DNA of 64,000 nucleotides from an uncultured Collinsella sp. (GCA_900541875.1 UQLF01000008.1:1-64000); one strand, 5' to 3'; shown: positions 7,405 through 16,277, counted from the stretch's first letter. The notes: generated by a model from the sequence alone, not told the origin. Made by a program: numbers and translations.

Positions 7405-9714
7405 ATGGCATTGACCCCCAACGAAGCGTATGCGGCCAAGCAGCCGTTTGTGGACAAGGAGACGCTCGAGCATATCGTCGAGCAGTTCCCCACGCCGTTT
7501 CATCTATACGACGAGGCGGGCATCCGCCGCAACATGCAAGAGGTGCGCGACGCCTTTGCGTGGAACCCGGGCTTTAAGGAATACTTTGCCGTCAAGGCTA
7601 ATCCCAACCCGGCGCTCATCTCCATTCTCAACGAATACGGCTGCGGCTGCGATTGCTCGAGTTATACCGAGCTCATGATTGCCCGCTCACTGGGTATCAC
7701 CGGCCACGACATCATGTTCTCGTCCAACGACACGCCGGCAGCGGATTTTGCCCTTGCAGATAAGCTGGGCGCCATCGTCAACTTTGACGACATAAGCCAT
7801 ATCGAGTTCTTTGAGCGCGTTGCGGGGCCCATCCCCAAGACAGTCAGTTGCCGCTTTAATCCGGGCGGCCTGTTCCAGCTCTCCAACGGCATTATGGACA
7901 ACCCCGGAGACTCCAAATACGGCATGACCACCGAGCAGCTCTTTGAGGCTTTCCGCATGCTCAAGGCCAAGGGCGCCGAGAATTTTGGCATCCATGCCTT
8001 CCTTGCCAGTAATACCGTCGCTAACGACTACTATCCCAAGCTCGCACGCATCCTCTTTGAGCTTGCCGTGCGCCTGGAGCGCGAGACCGGCGCACATGTC
8101 GCCTTTATCAATCTGTCCGGCGGTGTGGGCATCCCCTACCTGCCCGAGCAACAGGCTAACGATATCCACGCCATCGGCGAGGGCGTACACGCAGCCTACG
8201 ACGAGATTCTGGTCCCCGCCGGCATGGGCGATGTGGCGATCTGCACCGAGATGGGTCGCTTTATGATGGGACCCTACGGATGCCTGGTCACCAAGGCCAT
8301 CCACGAAAAGCAGATCTACAAGGACTATATCGGCGTGGACGCAAGCGCCGTCGACCTCATTCGTCCCGCTATGTATGGTGCCTACCACCACATTACGGTG
8401 ATGGGACAGCCGGGTGGCCCTGACAAGACCGCAGCACCGGTCACGAACACGTATGACATCACAGGCAACTTGTGCGAGAACAACGATAAGTTCGCTATCG
8501 ACCGTGAGCTGCCGCAGATCGACATGGGTGATGCACTCGTGATCCACGATACCGGCGCGCATGGCTACTCCATGGGCTACAACTACAACGGGCGGCTGCG
8601 CTCCGCCGAGGTCCTGCTGCGCCCCGATGGCTCGGCCGAGCTCATTCGTCGCGCCGAGCGCCCGGGCGATTATTTTGCCACGCTCGACGTGCTGCCGTGC
8701 GGCCGTGAGCTGCTGGCAAAGTCGCGCGCCGAAAGTGCCCGCCGTCGGGCCCAAGACGAGCGCCTGGCTGTCGCCGCCCAATGGAACAAACGCATCCAGA
8801 TCGCGGAAGCGAAGGAGAAGAACATGGATATCCGCAACCTCGAGGGCTCAATCGTCGCCCTTGTTACGCCGTTTAAAAAGGACGGCAGCGTCGACTTTGA
8901 TGCGCTCGAGCGCCTTATCGATTTCCACCTGCAAAATGGCACCGACGCCATCCTCACCCTGGGCACCACCGGCGAGAGCGCCACGATGACCGATGACGAG
9001 GACAACTCCGTTGTCGCCGCCGTGGTCAAGCAGGTTGCAGGACGCGTCCCCGTCATCGCCGGCTCGGGCTCCAACTCCACGCAAACCATGCTCACCAAGT
9101 CGCTCACCTACCAGGGCTTGGGCGCCGATGGCCTGCTGCTCATTACCCCCTACTACAACAAGTCCAATGAAGAGGGTATCTATCAGCACTTTAAGACCGT
9201 CGCCGACGCCGTGGACATCCCCTGCATCCTGTACAACATCCCCGGCCGCTGCGGCTGCGGCATCAGCGAGCGCAACGTAGAGCGCTTGGCCGCGCACCCC
9301 AACATCATGGGTATTAAGGAAGCCTCGGGCAACGTCGCCTACGCGGCCAAGATTGCCCACCTGCTGTCCGACGACTTCCGCATGTACTCAGGCGAGGACG
9401 CGCTCACCGTACCGCTCATGAGCCTGGGCGCCTCGGGCACCATCAGCGTGTGGGCCGACGTTCAGCCGCAGCTCGTACATGATATGTGCCGCGCCTATCT
9501 GGACGGTGACGTGGCACGTGCCCGCGATATTCAAATTGTCGGCCAGCCGCTCATCAATGCACTCTTTAGTGAGGTCAACCCCATCCCCGTCAAAGAGGCG
9601 CTCGCCCAGATGGGTATGATCGAAGCCAACTACCGCATGCCGCTGTGCCCCATGGCCAACGACACGCGCGCCGCACTTACCGACGCTCTGAAGGGAGCTG
9701 GTCTGCTTGATTAA
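7405..9714 (+). CDS. lysA/dapA: Fused diaminopimelate decarboxylase - dihydrodipicolinate synthase
   Basis: One uninterrupted 769-codon frame holds two lysine enzymes. Residues about 1-430 are LysA: EYFAVKANPNPAL with the PLP Lys, INLSGGVGIPY for phosphate binding, GNLCENNDKFA with the active Cys, and HDTGAHGYSMGYNYNGR. It makes lysine from meso-diaminopimelate. Residues 474-769 are DapA: LGTTGESATM, ITPYYNKSNEEG, LYNIPGRCG and IMGIKEASGN with the Schiff-base Lys. DapA makes the first committed DAP precursor. A charged Ala/Glu/Arg/Lys linker (about 430-473) joins them. GAAGGAG six bases before the ATG at 8824 could also give separate DapA. A lysine riboswitch controls the operon. Confidence 0.9.
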   Translation: MALTPNEAYAAKQPFVDKETLEHIVEQFPTPFHLYDEAGIRRNMQEVRDAFAWNPGFKEYFAVKANPNPALISILNEYGCGCDCSSYTELMIARSLGITGHDIMFSSNDTPAADFALADKLGAIVNFDDISHIEFFERVAGPIPKTVSCRFNPGGLFQLSNGIMDNPGDSKYGMTTEQLFEAFRMLKAKGAENFGIHAFLASNTVANDYYPKLARILFELAVRLERETGAHVAFINLSGGVGIPYLPEQQANDIHAIGEGVHAAYDEILVPAGMGDVAICTEMGRFMMGPYGCLVTKAIHEKQIYKDYIGVDASAVDLIRPAMYGAYHHITVMGQPGGPDKTAAPVTNTYDITGNLCENNDKFAIDRELPQIDMGDALVIHDTGAHGYSMGYNYNGRLRSAEVLLRPDGSAELIRRAERPGDYFATLDVLPCGRELLAKSRAESARRRAQDERLAVAAQWNKRIQIAEAKEKNMDIRNLEGSIVALVTPFKKDGSVDFDALERLIDFHLQNGTDAILTLGTTGESATMTDDEDNSVVAAVVKQVAGRVPVIAGSGSNSTQTMLTKSLTYQGLGADGLLLITPYYNKSNEEGIYQHFKTVADAVDIPCILYNIPGRCGCGISERNVERLAAHPNIMGIKEASGNVAYAAKIAHLLSDDFRMYSGEDALTVPLMSLGASGTISVWADVQPQLVHDMCRAYLDGDVARARDIQIVGQPLINALFSEVNPIPVKEALAQMGMIEANYRMPLCPMANDTRAALTDALKGAGLLD
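8811..8826 (+). promoter_or_regulatory. Internal ribosome site and ATG for DapA
   Basis: GAAGGAG at 8811-8817 is six bases from an in-frame ATG at 8824, exactly at the natural DapA N-terminus (MDIRNLEGSIVALVTPF). It suggests that dapA was once separate, or is still also translated alone. Confidence 0.6.
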
Positions 9715-10447
9715 GACCGTCATTATGGGAACGGGCCGCATGGGCTCGCTCATCCGCACCACCGCCGAGGGCGTTGCCGACGCCGCCGGTCAGCCCGTTT
9801 TTGATATCGTCGCGCAGATTGGCTTTGATCTAACCGAGCTCGAGAGCGCCCCAGCAGCCGACGTCATCATTGACTTCTCGAACGTCGTGACCTTCGATGC
9901 CATCGTCACCTATGTCGAGCGCACGGGTGCGGCGTTGGTCTCGGGCACCACGGGCTATACGCCCGAGCAGATGGACCGCCTGCGCGAGCTGGGCCAGAAT
10001 GCCCGCGTCATGCACTCGGGCAATTACTCTATCGGCATCGCTGCCCTGCGCCATCTGGTTGCCCAGGCCACGCGCGAACTGCCCGGCTTTGACTGCGAAA
10101 TCGTCGAGACGCACCATAACCAAAAGGTCGATGCCCCCAGCGGCACAGCCAAGTTGCTGCTCGACGCCGTCGTCGAAGCCGAGCCCGAGGCAGGCTACCG
10201 CCCCGTCTATGGCCGCGAGGGCATGTGCGGAGCGCGCGACCCCAAGGAGATCGGCATGCACTCGCTGCGCGGTGGCACTGTCGCCGGCGTGCACGAAGTG
10301 AGTTTCTTTGGCCAGGACGAGGAAGTCACGCTCACGCATCGCGCCACGAGCCGTCAGATCTTCGTCAACGGCGCCCTGGCAGCCGCGCAGAAGCTCGTCA
10401 CCCGTGAGCACGGCTTCTATACGTTTGACCAGGTCATGTTTGCCTAA
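9707..10447 (+). CDS. dapB: 4-hydroxy-tetrahydrodipicolinate reductase
   Basis: 246 residues starting at TTG 9707, which overlaps the dapA stop by eight bases, with AAGGGAG upstream. MGTGRMGSLI is the nucleotide-binding loop, VSGTTGYTPEQ is typical of the family, and ETHHNQKVDAPSGTAKLL carries the substrate-binding His and catalytic Lys. It reduces the DapA product with NAD(P)H, the second step of the lysine/DAP pathway. Length and order fit a normal DapB in a lysine operon, translated by coupling to the fused gene. Confidence 0.93.
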   Translation: MIKTVIMGTGRMGSLIRTTAEGVADAAGQPVFDIVAQIGFDLTELESAPAADVIIDFSNVVTFDAIVTYVERTGAALVSGTTGYTPEQMDRLRELGQNARVMHSGNYSIGIAALRHLVAQATRELPGFDCEIVETHHNQKVDAPSGTAKLLLDAVVEAEPEAGYRPVYGREGMCGARDPKEIGMHSLRGGTVAGVHEVSFFGQDEEVTLTHRATSRQIFVNGALAAAQKLVTREHGFYTFDQVMFA

Positions 10448-10486
10448 CCAGGTATCAACCGAATCCACCCAAAGGAGAGATAGCAA

Positions 10487-11206
10487 ATGAGCAGCGCAGC
10501 CGAGATGGATGCACAGGAGATTATCAACTACATCGCCACCGCGCCCAAAAAGACGCCCGTCAAGCTGTACGTGCGTGAAAAGCCCGGCATGAAGGTCCAG
10601 TGGGGCAATGCGCACGTCTACGGCGGTCGTCGCGGCAAGACCGTCTTTGGCGACTGGGATGAGCTCAAAGCCATCCTCGATGCCAATGCCGACTCCATCG
10701 ACTACTACGACGTCGAAAATGACTGCCGCAATTCCGCCGTCCCCATGCTAGACCTTAAGGGCATCAACGCCCGCATTGAGCCGGGTGCGATCATCCGCGA
10801 CCGCGTCGAGATCGGCGACCGCGCCGTCATTATGATGGGCGCTATCATCAACATCGGCTCCGTTATCGGCGAGGGCTCTATGATTGATATGGGCGCCGTC
10901 CTGGGCGGCCGCGCCACCGTGGGCAGGAACTGCCACATCGGCGCCGGCACCGTACTGGCAGGCGTCGTTGAGCCCGCGAGTGCCACGCCCGTCATCATCG
11001 AGGATGATGTCATGATTGGCGCCAACGCCGTGGTCCTGGAGGGCGTGCGCGTGGGCAAGGGCGCCGTCGTGGCTGCCGGTGCCGTGTGCGTCGAGGACGT
11101 CCCCGCCGGTGCCGTCGTGGCCGGTGTCCCCGCCCGCGTCATCAAGATGCGCGATGAGAAGACCGACAGCAAGACCGGTCTCGAGGAAGGCCTGCGCCAG
11201 CTGTAG
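10487..11206 (+). CDS. dapH: Tetrahydrodipicolinate N-acetyltransferase
   Basis: 239 residues with AAAGGAGAG before the ATG. After a small N-terminal domain (DAQEIINYIATAPKKTPVKL) comes a left-handed beta helix of hexapeptide repeats (RIEPGAIIRDRVEIGDRAV, IINIGSVIGEGSMIDMGAVL, GGRATVGRNCHIGAGTVLAG, VIIEDDVMIGANAVVLEG). The whole protein is very close to Bacillus DapH (YkuQ). It acetylates tetrahydrodipicolinate with acetyl-CoA, which defines the acetylase branch of DAP synthesis. It is the last gene of the riboswitch operon. Confidence 0.93.
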   Translation: MSSAAEMDAQEIINYIATAPKKTPVKLYVREKPGMKVQWGNAHVYGGRRGKTVFGDWDELKAILDANADSIDYYDVENDCRNSAVPMLDLKGINARIEPGAIIRDRVEIGDRAVIMMGAIINIGSVIGEGSMIDMGAVLGGRATVGRNCHIGAGTVLAGVVEPASATPVIIEDDVMIGANAVVLEGVRVGKGAVVAAGAVCVEDVPAGAVVAGVPARVIKMRDEKTDSKTGLEEGLRQL

Positions 11207-11207
11207 G

Positions 11208-11235
11208 GTTACGCGGTTTTACCAAACCGCGTAAC
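11208..11235 (+). terminator. Stem-loop after dapH
   Basis: GTTACGCGGTTT and AAACCGCGTAAC form a perfect 12-bp stem two bases after the dapH stop. No T-run follows, so it may protect the 3' end or pause transcription. A stronger terminator is at 11392. Confidence 0.6.
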
Positions 11236-11391
11236 TAGTCGACGCTACAAACGACCCAGAGCGGCAATCTGACGTTCAATCGTCGGTCGCGTACCGAAGT
11301 ACGCTTCCCTCCTCTTTCACGTCACCTTGCTCGCTTAGGGGCGTTTTCGCTGACTTATGCTCAACCTACGGCGCAATTCAGCTCCAAGCAA

Positions 11392-11434
11392 AAAGGCCGA
11401 AGCCCTCATCCGAGGCTTCGGCCTTTGTTTTTTT
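11392..11434. terminator. Bidirectional terminator
   Basis: AAAGGCCGAAGCC and its complement GGCTTCGGCCTTT are followed by GTTTTTTT on the plus strand and TTTTT on the minus strand. It ends both the lysine operon and the facing nucleoid-protein gene. The 156 bases between this and the dapH stem-loop hold nothing I recognise. Confidence 0.9.
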
Positions 11435-11452
11435 GCAGTGTCCAAGCACAGT

Positions 11453-12466
11453 TTATCGATTCTCGATGCTACCGATATTCTTGAGCTCGATGGAGATGAG
11501 GCCGTTGGGCTCGTTGACAAACTCGATGTATTCGGAGTTCGAACCCATCTCGGCCGGGAAGCTGATCTCGATACCCGTGTCAGTACGGATCTTATGATTG
11601 CGCACCGCTGCGCGTTCGACCTGCTTGCGCTCCACGGGCACACGCTCAGGCACTTTCTCCTCGGTCAGTGCCGCGCGCACACTCTCCTTGATAACCGGTT
11701 CGTCCTCAAAGACCTCGTCGACGATATCCCAAGGCGGCAGCTCCTCGTCATCCTCGACCTTCTCGGCAACGGCAGCCTTAACCTTGGCGAGCGCTACAGC
11801 CGTGTTGGCACCGTGCTCCTCGGCGACTTCCTCGACCACACGCGTCACGGTGTCGATGACCTCCTTGCCCGATACGCCCGTGTCGCACTGCAGCAGGCCA
11901 TCGGGGATAAGCATACGGTCCTCGCCGGCAATCTTGCGCTTCTTGTCCACGTAGCCGATCTCCATGGTACTCGCGCGCACGATGGCATAGCTCGGCACCT
12001 TTTGCGAGGGGTTTGGCAGAATGGCGTAGTGGCGCGCGATGTCGTTGCGCACCTCCCCCTCCTCGCGGCCCACTTCGTGCATAAAAGCCTGCTTGGAGCC
12101 CAGCAGCATCACGGCAAACCAGCGGGCATCCTCATCGTCGTCAAAATCGGCCACGAGCACGTCGGTGGACTCGGCTTTCTCGGCTTTGGTGAGCTCGGAG
12201 GAGATAAACTCCGCAATCTGCTGCGACAGGTCCACGAACTCGCGCTCGCCAAAGAAATAGCCCTTGAGCTCGCCGCCAAACGCAGAGTTCTCGGCAAACG
12301 TGGCACGTTTATTGTCGGCCGAGGTGCGTGCGCGGCGCAGATGCGTGGTCACGAAGTTGCGCACGGTACGGCTTTCGATATCGAGCTCGCGCTGGCTCAT
12401 GACGTTGACGGCAGAGTCAAAGTCCAGGATATGCAGAATCGCGTGATTGATTTTCATATACGGCAT
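11453..12466 (-). CDS. Nucleoid-associated protein (NdpA/YejK family)
   Basis: 337 residues. The start (MKINHAILHILDF) and the long acidic middle (LTKAEKAESTDVLVADFDDD) match the 37-kDa nucleoid-associated family, which binds DNA and helps organise the chromosome. Other matching parts are YFFGEREFVDLSQQIAEFI, ARHYAILPNPSQKVPSYAIV and the C-terminal EISFPAEMGSNSEYIEF. An alternative start lies three codons later. No operon partner is seen. It faces the lysine operon and shares its terminator. Confidence 0.8.
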   Translation of the reverse strand: MPYMKINHAILHILDFDSAVNVMSQRELDIESRTVRNFVTTHLRRARTSADNKRATFAENSAFGGELKGYFFGEREFVDLSQQIAEFISSELTKAEKAESTDVLVADFDDDEDARWFAVMLLGSKQAFMHEVGREEGEVRNDIARHYAILPNPSQKVPSYAIVRASTMEIGYVDKKRKIAGEDRMLIPDGLLQCDTGVSGKEVIDTVTRVVEEVAEEHGANTAVALAKVKAAVAEKVEDDEELPPWDIVDEVFEDEPVIKESVRAALTEEKVPERVPVERKQVERAAVRNHKIRTDTGIEISFPAEMGSNSEYIEFVNEPNGLISIELKNIGSIENR

Positions 12467-12531
12467 TCCGTTCTAGATCGATTTCGGCACGAACCAGTAT
12501 AGCGGTCGAGCCCGCCCCAGGCGCATCGAAG

Positions 12532-12566
12532 ATTGGTGCATCGGGGACAGGTTGCTTTGCACCAAT
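12532..12566. repeat. Palindromic repeat, copy at the 3' side of the Mbeg1-like gene
   Basis: ATTGGTGCA and TGCACCAAT arms (9 bp, perfect) flank a 17-base centre containing GGGGACAGG. The same layout, with a 17-base centre containing GGGGTCAGG, occurs at 13747-13777 on the other side of the same gene. Confidence 0.8.
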
Positions 12567-12568
12567 GG

Positions 12569-13729
12569 CTAGCGCAAGAGCTCGGACTGCCAAGCCTCGA
12601 GCTGTTCTGCCAAACTCTTGCCAGCAGCGGGCATGTCGATCTGGGGTCGTTTGGGCAGCAATGCGCATTTAAGGATTGCCACGATGGTCTGCGAGACAAA
12701 GCGTCGCGTATCCTTGTCAAAGCCTTGCGCAGCCTGGAGCATCACGGGTAGGCTCTCGCGCAGATTCCCAGCGATGTCCGCAAACCGCTCAGCACCCGTA
12801 GCCTCAAACACGGAGAACAACGCATCTACAAAACGCTCGCGCTCGCTAGGCGACACTGCAAGCAGCATCTCGCGAATGGAGCCATCAACGTATCGAGCAC
12901 CGGCAGACAGGCGCTCGCAGTACACGAAGTCGCGACCATCAACCACCCAGCTAAAGGGATTGTGCTGCAGCAGGCTGAACTCGGTGCTCTCAACGATGGC
13001 ATAGTCCTCCTGTGTCTCGAACATCATGCCAAAGATCGACGACCGAGGTAGCGTCTTATCGATTCGACCGGAAAGATCGGCAAAGGCGTCGCCGTTCAGG
13101 AACTCCTCGACGAAACCCGGACCATCATGGGAATACGCCCGTTCGATTCGCGCACGGGCGACATCGGAGCACATCGCCGCACCGTACACCGCAAGGTTTC
13201 CACCCTTGGAATGACCTCCGCACAAAAGCGGCCCGTCGATCGCATCCGCCGCCTCGTCCACATAACGCGCCGCGGATTCCTGGGCCGGCACAGGATACCG
13301 GAACGCCATGTTAAAGTCCTCTTTCCAGCCCACAATCGTGCTGTCGGTCCCCCGGAAGGAAAGATAGCTAAACCCCGCCGGAAACCGGAACGTCATGGCT
13401 GCAAACTGCTCCGTCGCCACCACATCGCTCACAGCACGATAGCCGCAAACGTGCACGCCACGGTAGCGAGGACTTGCTGCCACGGCCTCCAACAAGGCCC
13501 TGCTCCCCTTCGGGTCCCACAAGTCGTCAATCATGTCCCGGTAGCACTCGGCACGCAGCAGCTCGCGTACGTCTAGGCCCTGCCAGTTCGTCAGCTCCGC
13601 CATATCACCCGGCAAACGCAAATAGGATAACCACGCAAAGACCAGGCTATCCACCGCGCAGAACGACCGCTCCTCAAACGGATCAAACGCCGTCTGGGCA
13701 TAGGTCAAAAAATTAGGCGAATCCGACAT
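12569..13729 (-). CDS. Mbeg1-like alpha/beta hydrolase (DUF2974)
   Basis: 386 residues with GGGAGGGCC before the ATG. FDPFEERSFCAVDSLVFAWL at the start is typical of the Mbeg1-like family, which has an alpha/beta-hydrolase core. YLSFRGTDSTIVGWKEDFNM precedes the nucleophile elbow GGHSKGGNLAVY (Ser near residue 170), and RAYSHDGPGF lies after it. It is probably a cytosolic esterase or lipase, substrate unknown. There is no signal peptide. The gene stands alone and is bracketed by two copies of a 35-bp palindromic repeat, which hints that it moves as a unit. Confidence 0.8.
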   Translation of the reverse strand: MSDSPNFLTYAQTAFDPFEERSFCAVDSLVFAWLSYLRLPGDMAELTNWQGLDVRELLRAECYRDMIDDLWDPKGSRALLEAVAASPRYRGVHVCGYRAVSDVVATEQFAAMTFRFPAGFSYLSFRGTDSTIVGWKEDFNMAFRYPVPAQESAARYVDEAADAIDGPLLCGGHSKGGNLAVYGAAMCSDVARARIERAYSHDGPGFVEEFLNGDAFADLSGRIDKTLPRSSIFGMMFETQEDYAIVESTEFSLLQHNPFSWVVDGRDFVYCERLSAGARYVDGSIREMLLAVSPSERERFVDALFSVFEATGAERFADIAGNLRESLPVMLQAAQGFDKDTRRFVSQTIVAILKCALLPKRPQIDMPAAGKSLAEQLEAWQSELLR

Positions 13730-13746
13730 GGCCCTCCCATCAACTA

Positions 13747-13777
13747 TGGTGCATTGGGGTCAGGCTACTTTGCACCA
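13747..13777. repeat. Palindromic repeat, copy at the 5' side of the Mbeg1-like gene
   Basis: TGGTGCA and TGCACCA arms around a 17-base centre with GGGGTCAGG. It has the same orientation and spacing as the copy at 12532-12566. Confidence 0.8.
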
Positions 13778-13843
13778 AAAAGGCGCCCGGGCCGTGTGGA
13801 CCCGGACGCCTTCATTGTAGCTTTTCGCTCTAGCAAGCTTGAT

Positions 13844-14794
13844 TTAGCAGGAGAAGTCGACGCTGTCGATGATGTCCTTGAGGGCCTTGGCGGAGGCGGT
13901 GAGCTCATGCTGCTCGTCATCGTCCAGCGGGACGGGGACGCGGCAGACAACGCCGTCGCGGCCAACGACAGTCGGCATAGAGATGGCAAGATCGGACAGG
14001 CCATACTCGCCCACCATGAGCGAGGAGACGGGCAGAACGGTCTGCTCATCGCGCATGACGGCGGTGCAGATACGCTTGACGGCCATGGCGACGCCATAGT
14101 AGGTGGCGTGCTTCTTCTCGATGATGGTGTAGGCGGAGTTCTTGACGTCCTCGGCGATGCGCTTCTCAGCAGCCTCATGCTCCAGGTGGCCGTGAAGCTC
14201 GCAGAAGGTGTTCAGCGGCACGCCGGCAACCTGAGCGCTGGACCAAGCGACAAACTCGGAGTCGCCGTGCTCACCCATGACGTAGGCCTGAACGTCGCGC
14301 GGGTCAACCTCGACGTGAGCGCCAAGCATCTGTTGCAGACGGCCGGTGTCGAGCACGGTGCCGGAGCCGATGACATGGCCCTCAGGCAGGCCGGACATCC
14401 TGATGGCGGCGTAGGTCAGAACATCGACCGGGTTGGAGACGATGAGCAGAATGCCGTCGAAGCCAGACTTCTTAATCTCGGGGATAATGGACTTAAAGAT
14501 GCTGACGTTCTTGTTGACCAGGTCCAGGCGGGTCTCACCGGGCTTCTGGGCAGCGCCAGCGGTGACGACGATCATGGCGGCGTCGGCGACATCGGAATAA
14601 TCGCCGGCGTAGATCTTCATCGGCTCGGCAAACGTCATGCCGTGCGCGATATCCAGGGCCTCGCCCTCGGCGCGGTTCTTGTCCACGTCGATGAGGACCA
14701 TTTCGGAGAACAGACCGCTCTGCATCAGCGCGAACGCCGAAGACGAGCCGACGAAACCGCAGCCGACAATAGCGACCTTCTTCTCGTTAACCAT
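13844..14794 (-). CDS. ldh: L-lactate dehydrogenase
   Basis: 316 residues from the ATG at 14794, preceded by GGGAG. VAIVGCGFVGSSSAFAL is the NAD-binding loop, VTAGAAQKPGETRLDLVNKN carries the substrate-contacting Arg, IVSNPVDVLTY is conserved, and VMGEHGDSEFVAWSSAQ contains the catalytic His. It reduces pyruvate to lactate with NADH at the end of fermentation. Length is normal for the family. A terminator and an AT-rich intergenic region precede it, so it probably has its own promoter. Confidence 0.95.
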   Translation of the reverse strand: MVNEKKVAIVGCGFVGSSSAFALMQSGLFSEMVLIDVDKNRAEGEALDIAHGMTFAEPMKIYAGDYSDVADAAMIVVTAGAAQKPGETRLDLVNKNVSIFKSIIPEIKKSGFDGILLIVSNPVDVLTYAAIRMSGLPEGHVIGSGTVLDTGRLQQMLGAHVEVDPRDVQAYVMGEHGDSEFVAWSSAQVAGVPLNTFCELHGHLEHEAAEKRIAEDVKNSAYTIIEKKHATYYGVAMAVKRICTAVMRDEQTVLPVSSLMVGEYGLSDLAISMPTVVGRDGVVCRVPVPLDDDEQHELTASAKALKDIIDSVDFSC

Positions 14795-14820
14795 TAGAAA
14801 CTCCCATCTCACTCCACAAA

Positions 14821-14851
14821 CAAGCCGCCCGGGAACGGCCCGAGCGGCTTG
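14821..14851 (-). terminator. Terminator between the aminotransferase gene and ldh
   Basis: Arms of 13 bp with one G-T pair (CAAGCCGCCCGGG against CCCGAGCGGCTTG) and a 5-base loop. A short T-run follows on the minus strand. Confidence 0.75.
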
Positions 14852-14955
14852 CCGTAATCCCAATACATCCAATCGGGACTTTGATTATGCTCCTATTCGC
14901 AGCCAAAAATCGACCGTTTACCGAAATTGTTTGCAGTATTCGTAAAATAACTGCA

Positions 14956-14969
14956 CGAAATCGATTTCG
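14956..14969. promoter_or_regulatory. Palindrome upstream of ldh
   Basis: CGAAATCGATTTCG is a perfect 14-base palindrome in the ldh upstream region. It could be an operator, for example for a redox or fermentation regulator. It does not match a consensus I can name with confidence. Confidence 0.35.
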
Positions 14970-14995
14970 AGCTATTGACGAGGCGAAATAGCTTT

Positions 14996-16159
14996 CTAAT
15001 ACAGGCCCGCCTCGCGAATGGCCTCGATAGCCAAAGCAATCTGATCGGGTGGCAGAACCAGCGCCATGCGCACGTGCCCTTCGCCCGAAGGACCAAAGCT
15101 CGCGCCCGGCGTCACCACAACGCCGGCCTTCTCCATGAGCTCCTCGCAAAACGCCATCGAATCGGTGCGGCCACCGGGGAGCTTGGCCCACACAAACATA
15201 GAGCCATGCGCGTTGGGACGCTCCCAGCCCAGGCCCTCAAGACCGTCGCACAGGACATCGCGGCGCTCCTGGTACTTCAGACGCTGTGCCTCGACCTCAT
15301 CGCGCGGGCCATTAAGGCACGCGATAGCAGCCTTCTGGATCGGGAGGAACATACCGAAGTCAATCTGGCTGCGCAGCTTGGCAAAGGCCGAGACCACGTC
15401 CTCGCGACCGACCAAAAAGCCAATGCGGGCACCGGTGACGTTAAACGACTTGGAGAGCGAGAAGAACTCCACACCCACCTCGAGCGCACCGGGATACTGC
15501 AAGAAGCTGCCACCCGGCTCGCCGTCGAACACGATGTCGGAGTACGCGTTGTCATGGACGATGAGCAGGTCGTGCTCGCGGGCGAAAGCGATGATCTCCT
15601 CGTAGACCTCGGGCGTGCCCACCGAGCCCACCGGGTTGGCGGGCAGCGACACGATCATATACTTGGCACGATCGGCAACCTCGGGATCGATACCCGCCAC
15701 ATAGGGCAGGTAATTGTGCTCGGCAATCAGCGGATAGTACTCGAGCTTGGCATCGGCGATCTTGGCACCCGCCTCAAAGACCGGGTAGCACGGATCGGGC
15801 ACCAGGATGGTGTCACCCGGGTCGAGCAGGGCCAGACCCAAATGACCCACGCCTTCCTGCGTGCCGTTGCACGACTGCACCATGGACGGCGTAATGCCCG
15901 AAACGCCAAAGCGGCGCTCATAGTAATCGCACACAGCCTGCTTGAGCTCGGGCAGGTCGCGCAGGGCATACTTCCACATCTCGGGATCTTGGGCTGCTTG
16001 CGTGAGTGCCTCGACCACGTGATTGTACGGCTTAAAGTCGGGCGTGCCCACGCTCATGTTGTAAATGGTCTTGCCCTGAGCCTTCAGCGCGAGAAGCTTG
16101 TTGTTGAGCGAGGCGAAGACCTCCGCGCCAAAGCGGTCGAGACGCTGCGATGCCTGCAT
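14996..16159 (-). CDS. Class I/II aminotransferase, candidate for DAP synthesis
   Basis: 387 residues from the ATG at 16159 (GAAAGGTGG upstream), not the longer frame. YNMSVGTPDFKP, SCNGTQEGVGHLGLALLDPG, VSLPANPVGSV, VHDNAYSDIVFDG, FSLSKSFNVTGARIGFLVG with the PLP Lys, and the late VRMALV Arg mark a fold-type I aminotransferase near the LL-DAP aminotransferase/PatA group. It could provide the amino-transfer step between DapH and the M20 deacetylase at 5.8-7.0 kb, though an alanine-type aminotransferase is possible. It lies just downstream of the nadE terminator. Confidence 0.85.
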   Translation of the reverse strand: MQASQRLDRFGAEVFASLNNKLLALKAQGKTIYNMSVGTPDFKPYNHVVEALTQAAQDPEMWKYALRDLPELKQAVCDYYERRFGVSGITPSMVQSCNGTQEGVGHLGLALLDPGDTILVPDPCYPVFEAGAKIADAKLEYYPLIAEHNYLPYVAGIDPEVADRAKYMIVSLPANPVGSVGTPEVYEEIIAFAREHDLLIVHDNAYSDIVFDGEPGGSFLQYPGALEVGVEFFSLSKSFNVTGARIGFLVGREDVVSAFAKLRSQIDFGMFLPIQKAAIACLNGPRDEVEAQRLKYQERRDVLCDGLEGLGWERPNAHGSMFVWAKLPGGRTDSMAFCEELMEKAGVVVTPGASFGPSGEGHVRMALVLPPDQIALAIEAIREAGLY

Positions 16160-16177
16160 GGTGCCACCTTTCGATAT

Positions 16178-16209
16178 AAAAAACGCGGCGCTCCGACAAG
16201 AGCGCCGCG
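16178..16209 (-). terminator. nadE terminator
   Basis: CGCGGCGCTC and GAGCGCCGCG (10 bp, loop 6) are followed on the minus strand by a run of six T. The aminotransferase ribosome site starts within 20 bases, so readthrough might feed that gene. Confidence 0.85.
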
Positions 16210-16277
16210 CGATACGGGCCATCAGATTGCAAAAGTGTAACGCTTGCAACCCCCGCATTGGTTCAATTTGGCCAACC

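Noticed and set aside
7687..8781. 364-codon minus-strand frame
   Set aside because: Antisense to lysA, without ribosome site or family match.
11208..11235. Attachment site or phage end
   Set aside because: The perfect stem-loop is better explained as an operon-end hairpin. No integrase lies nearby.
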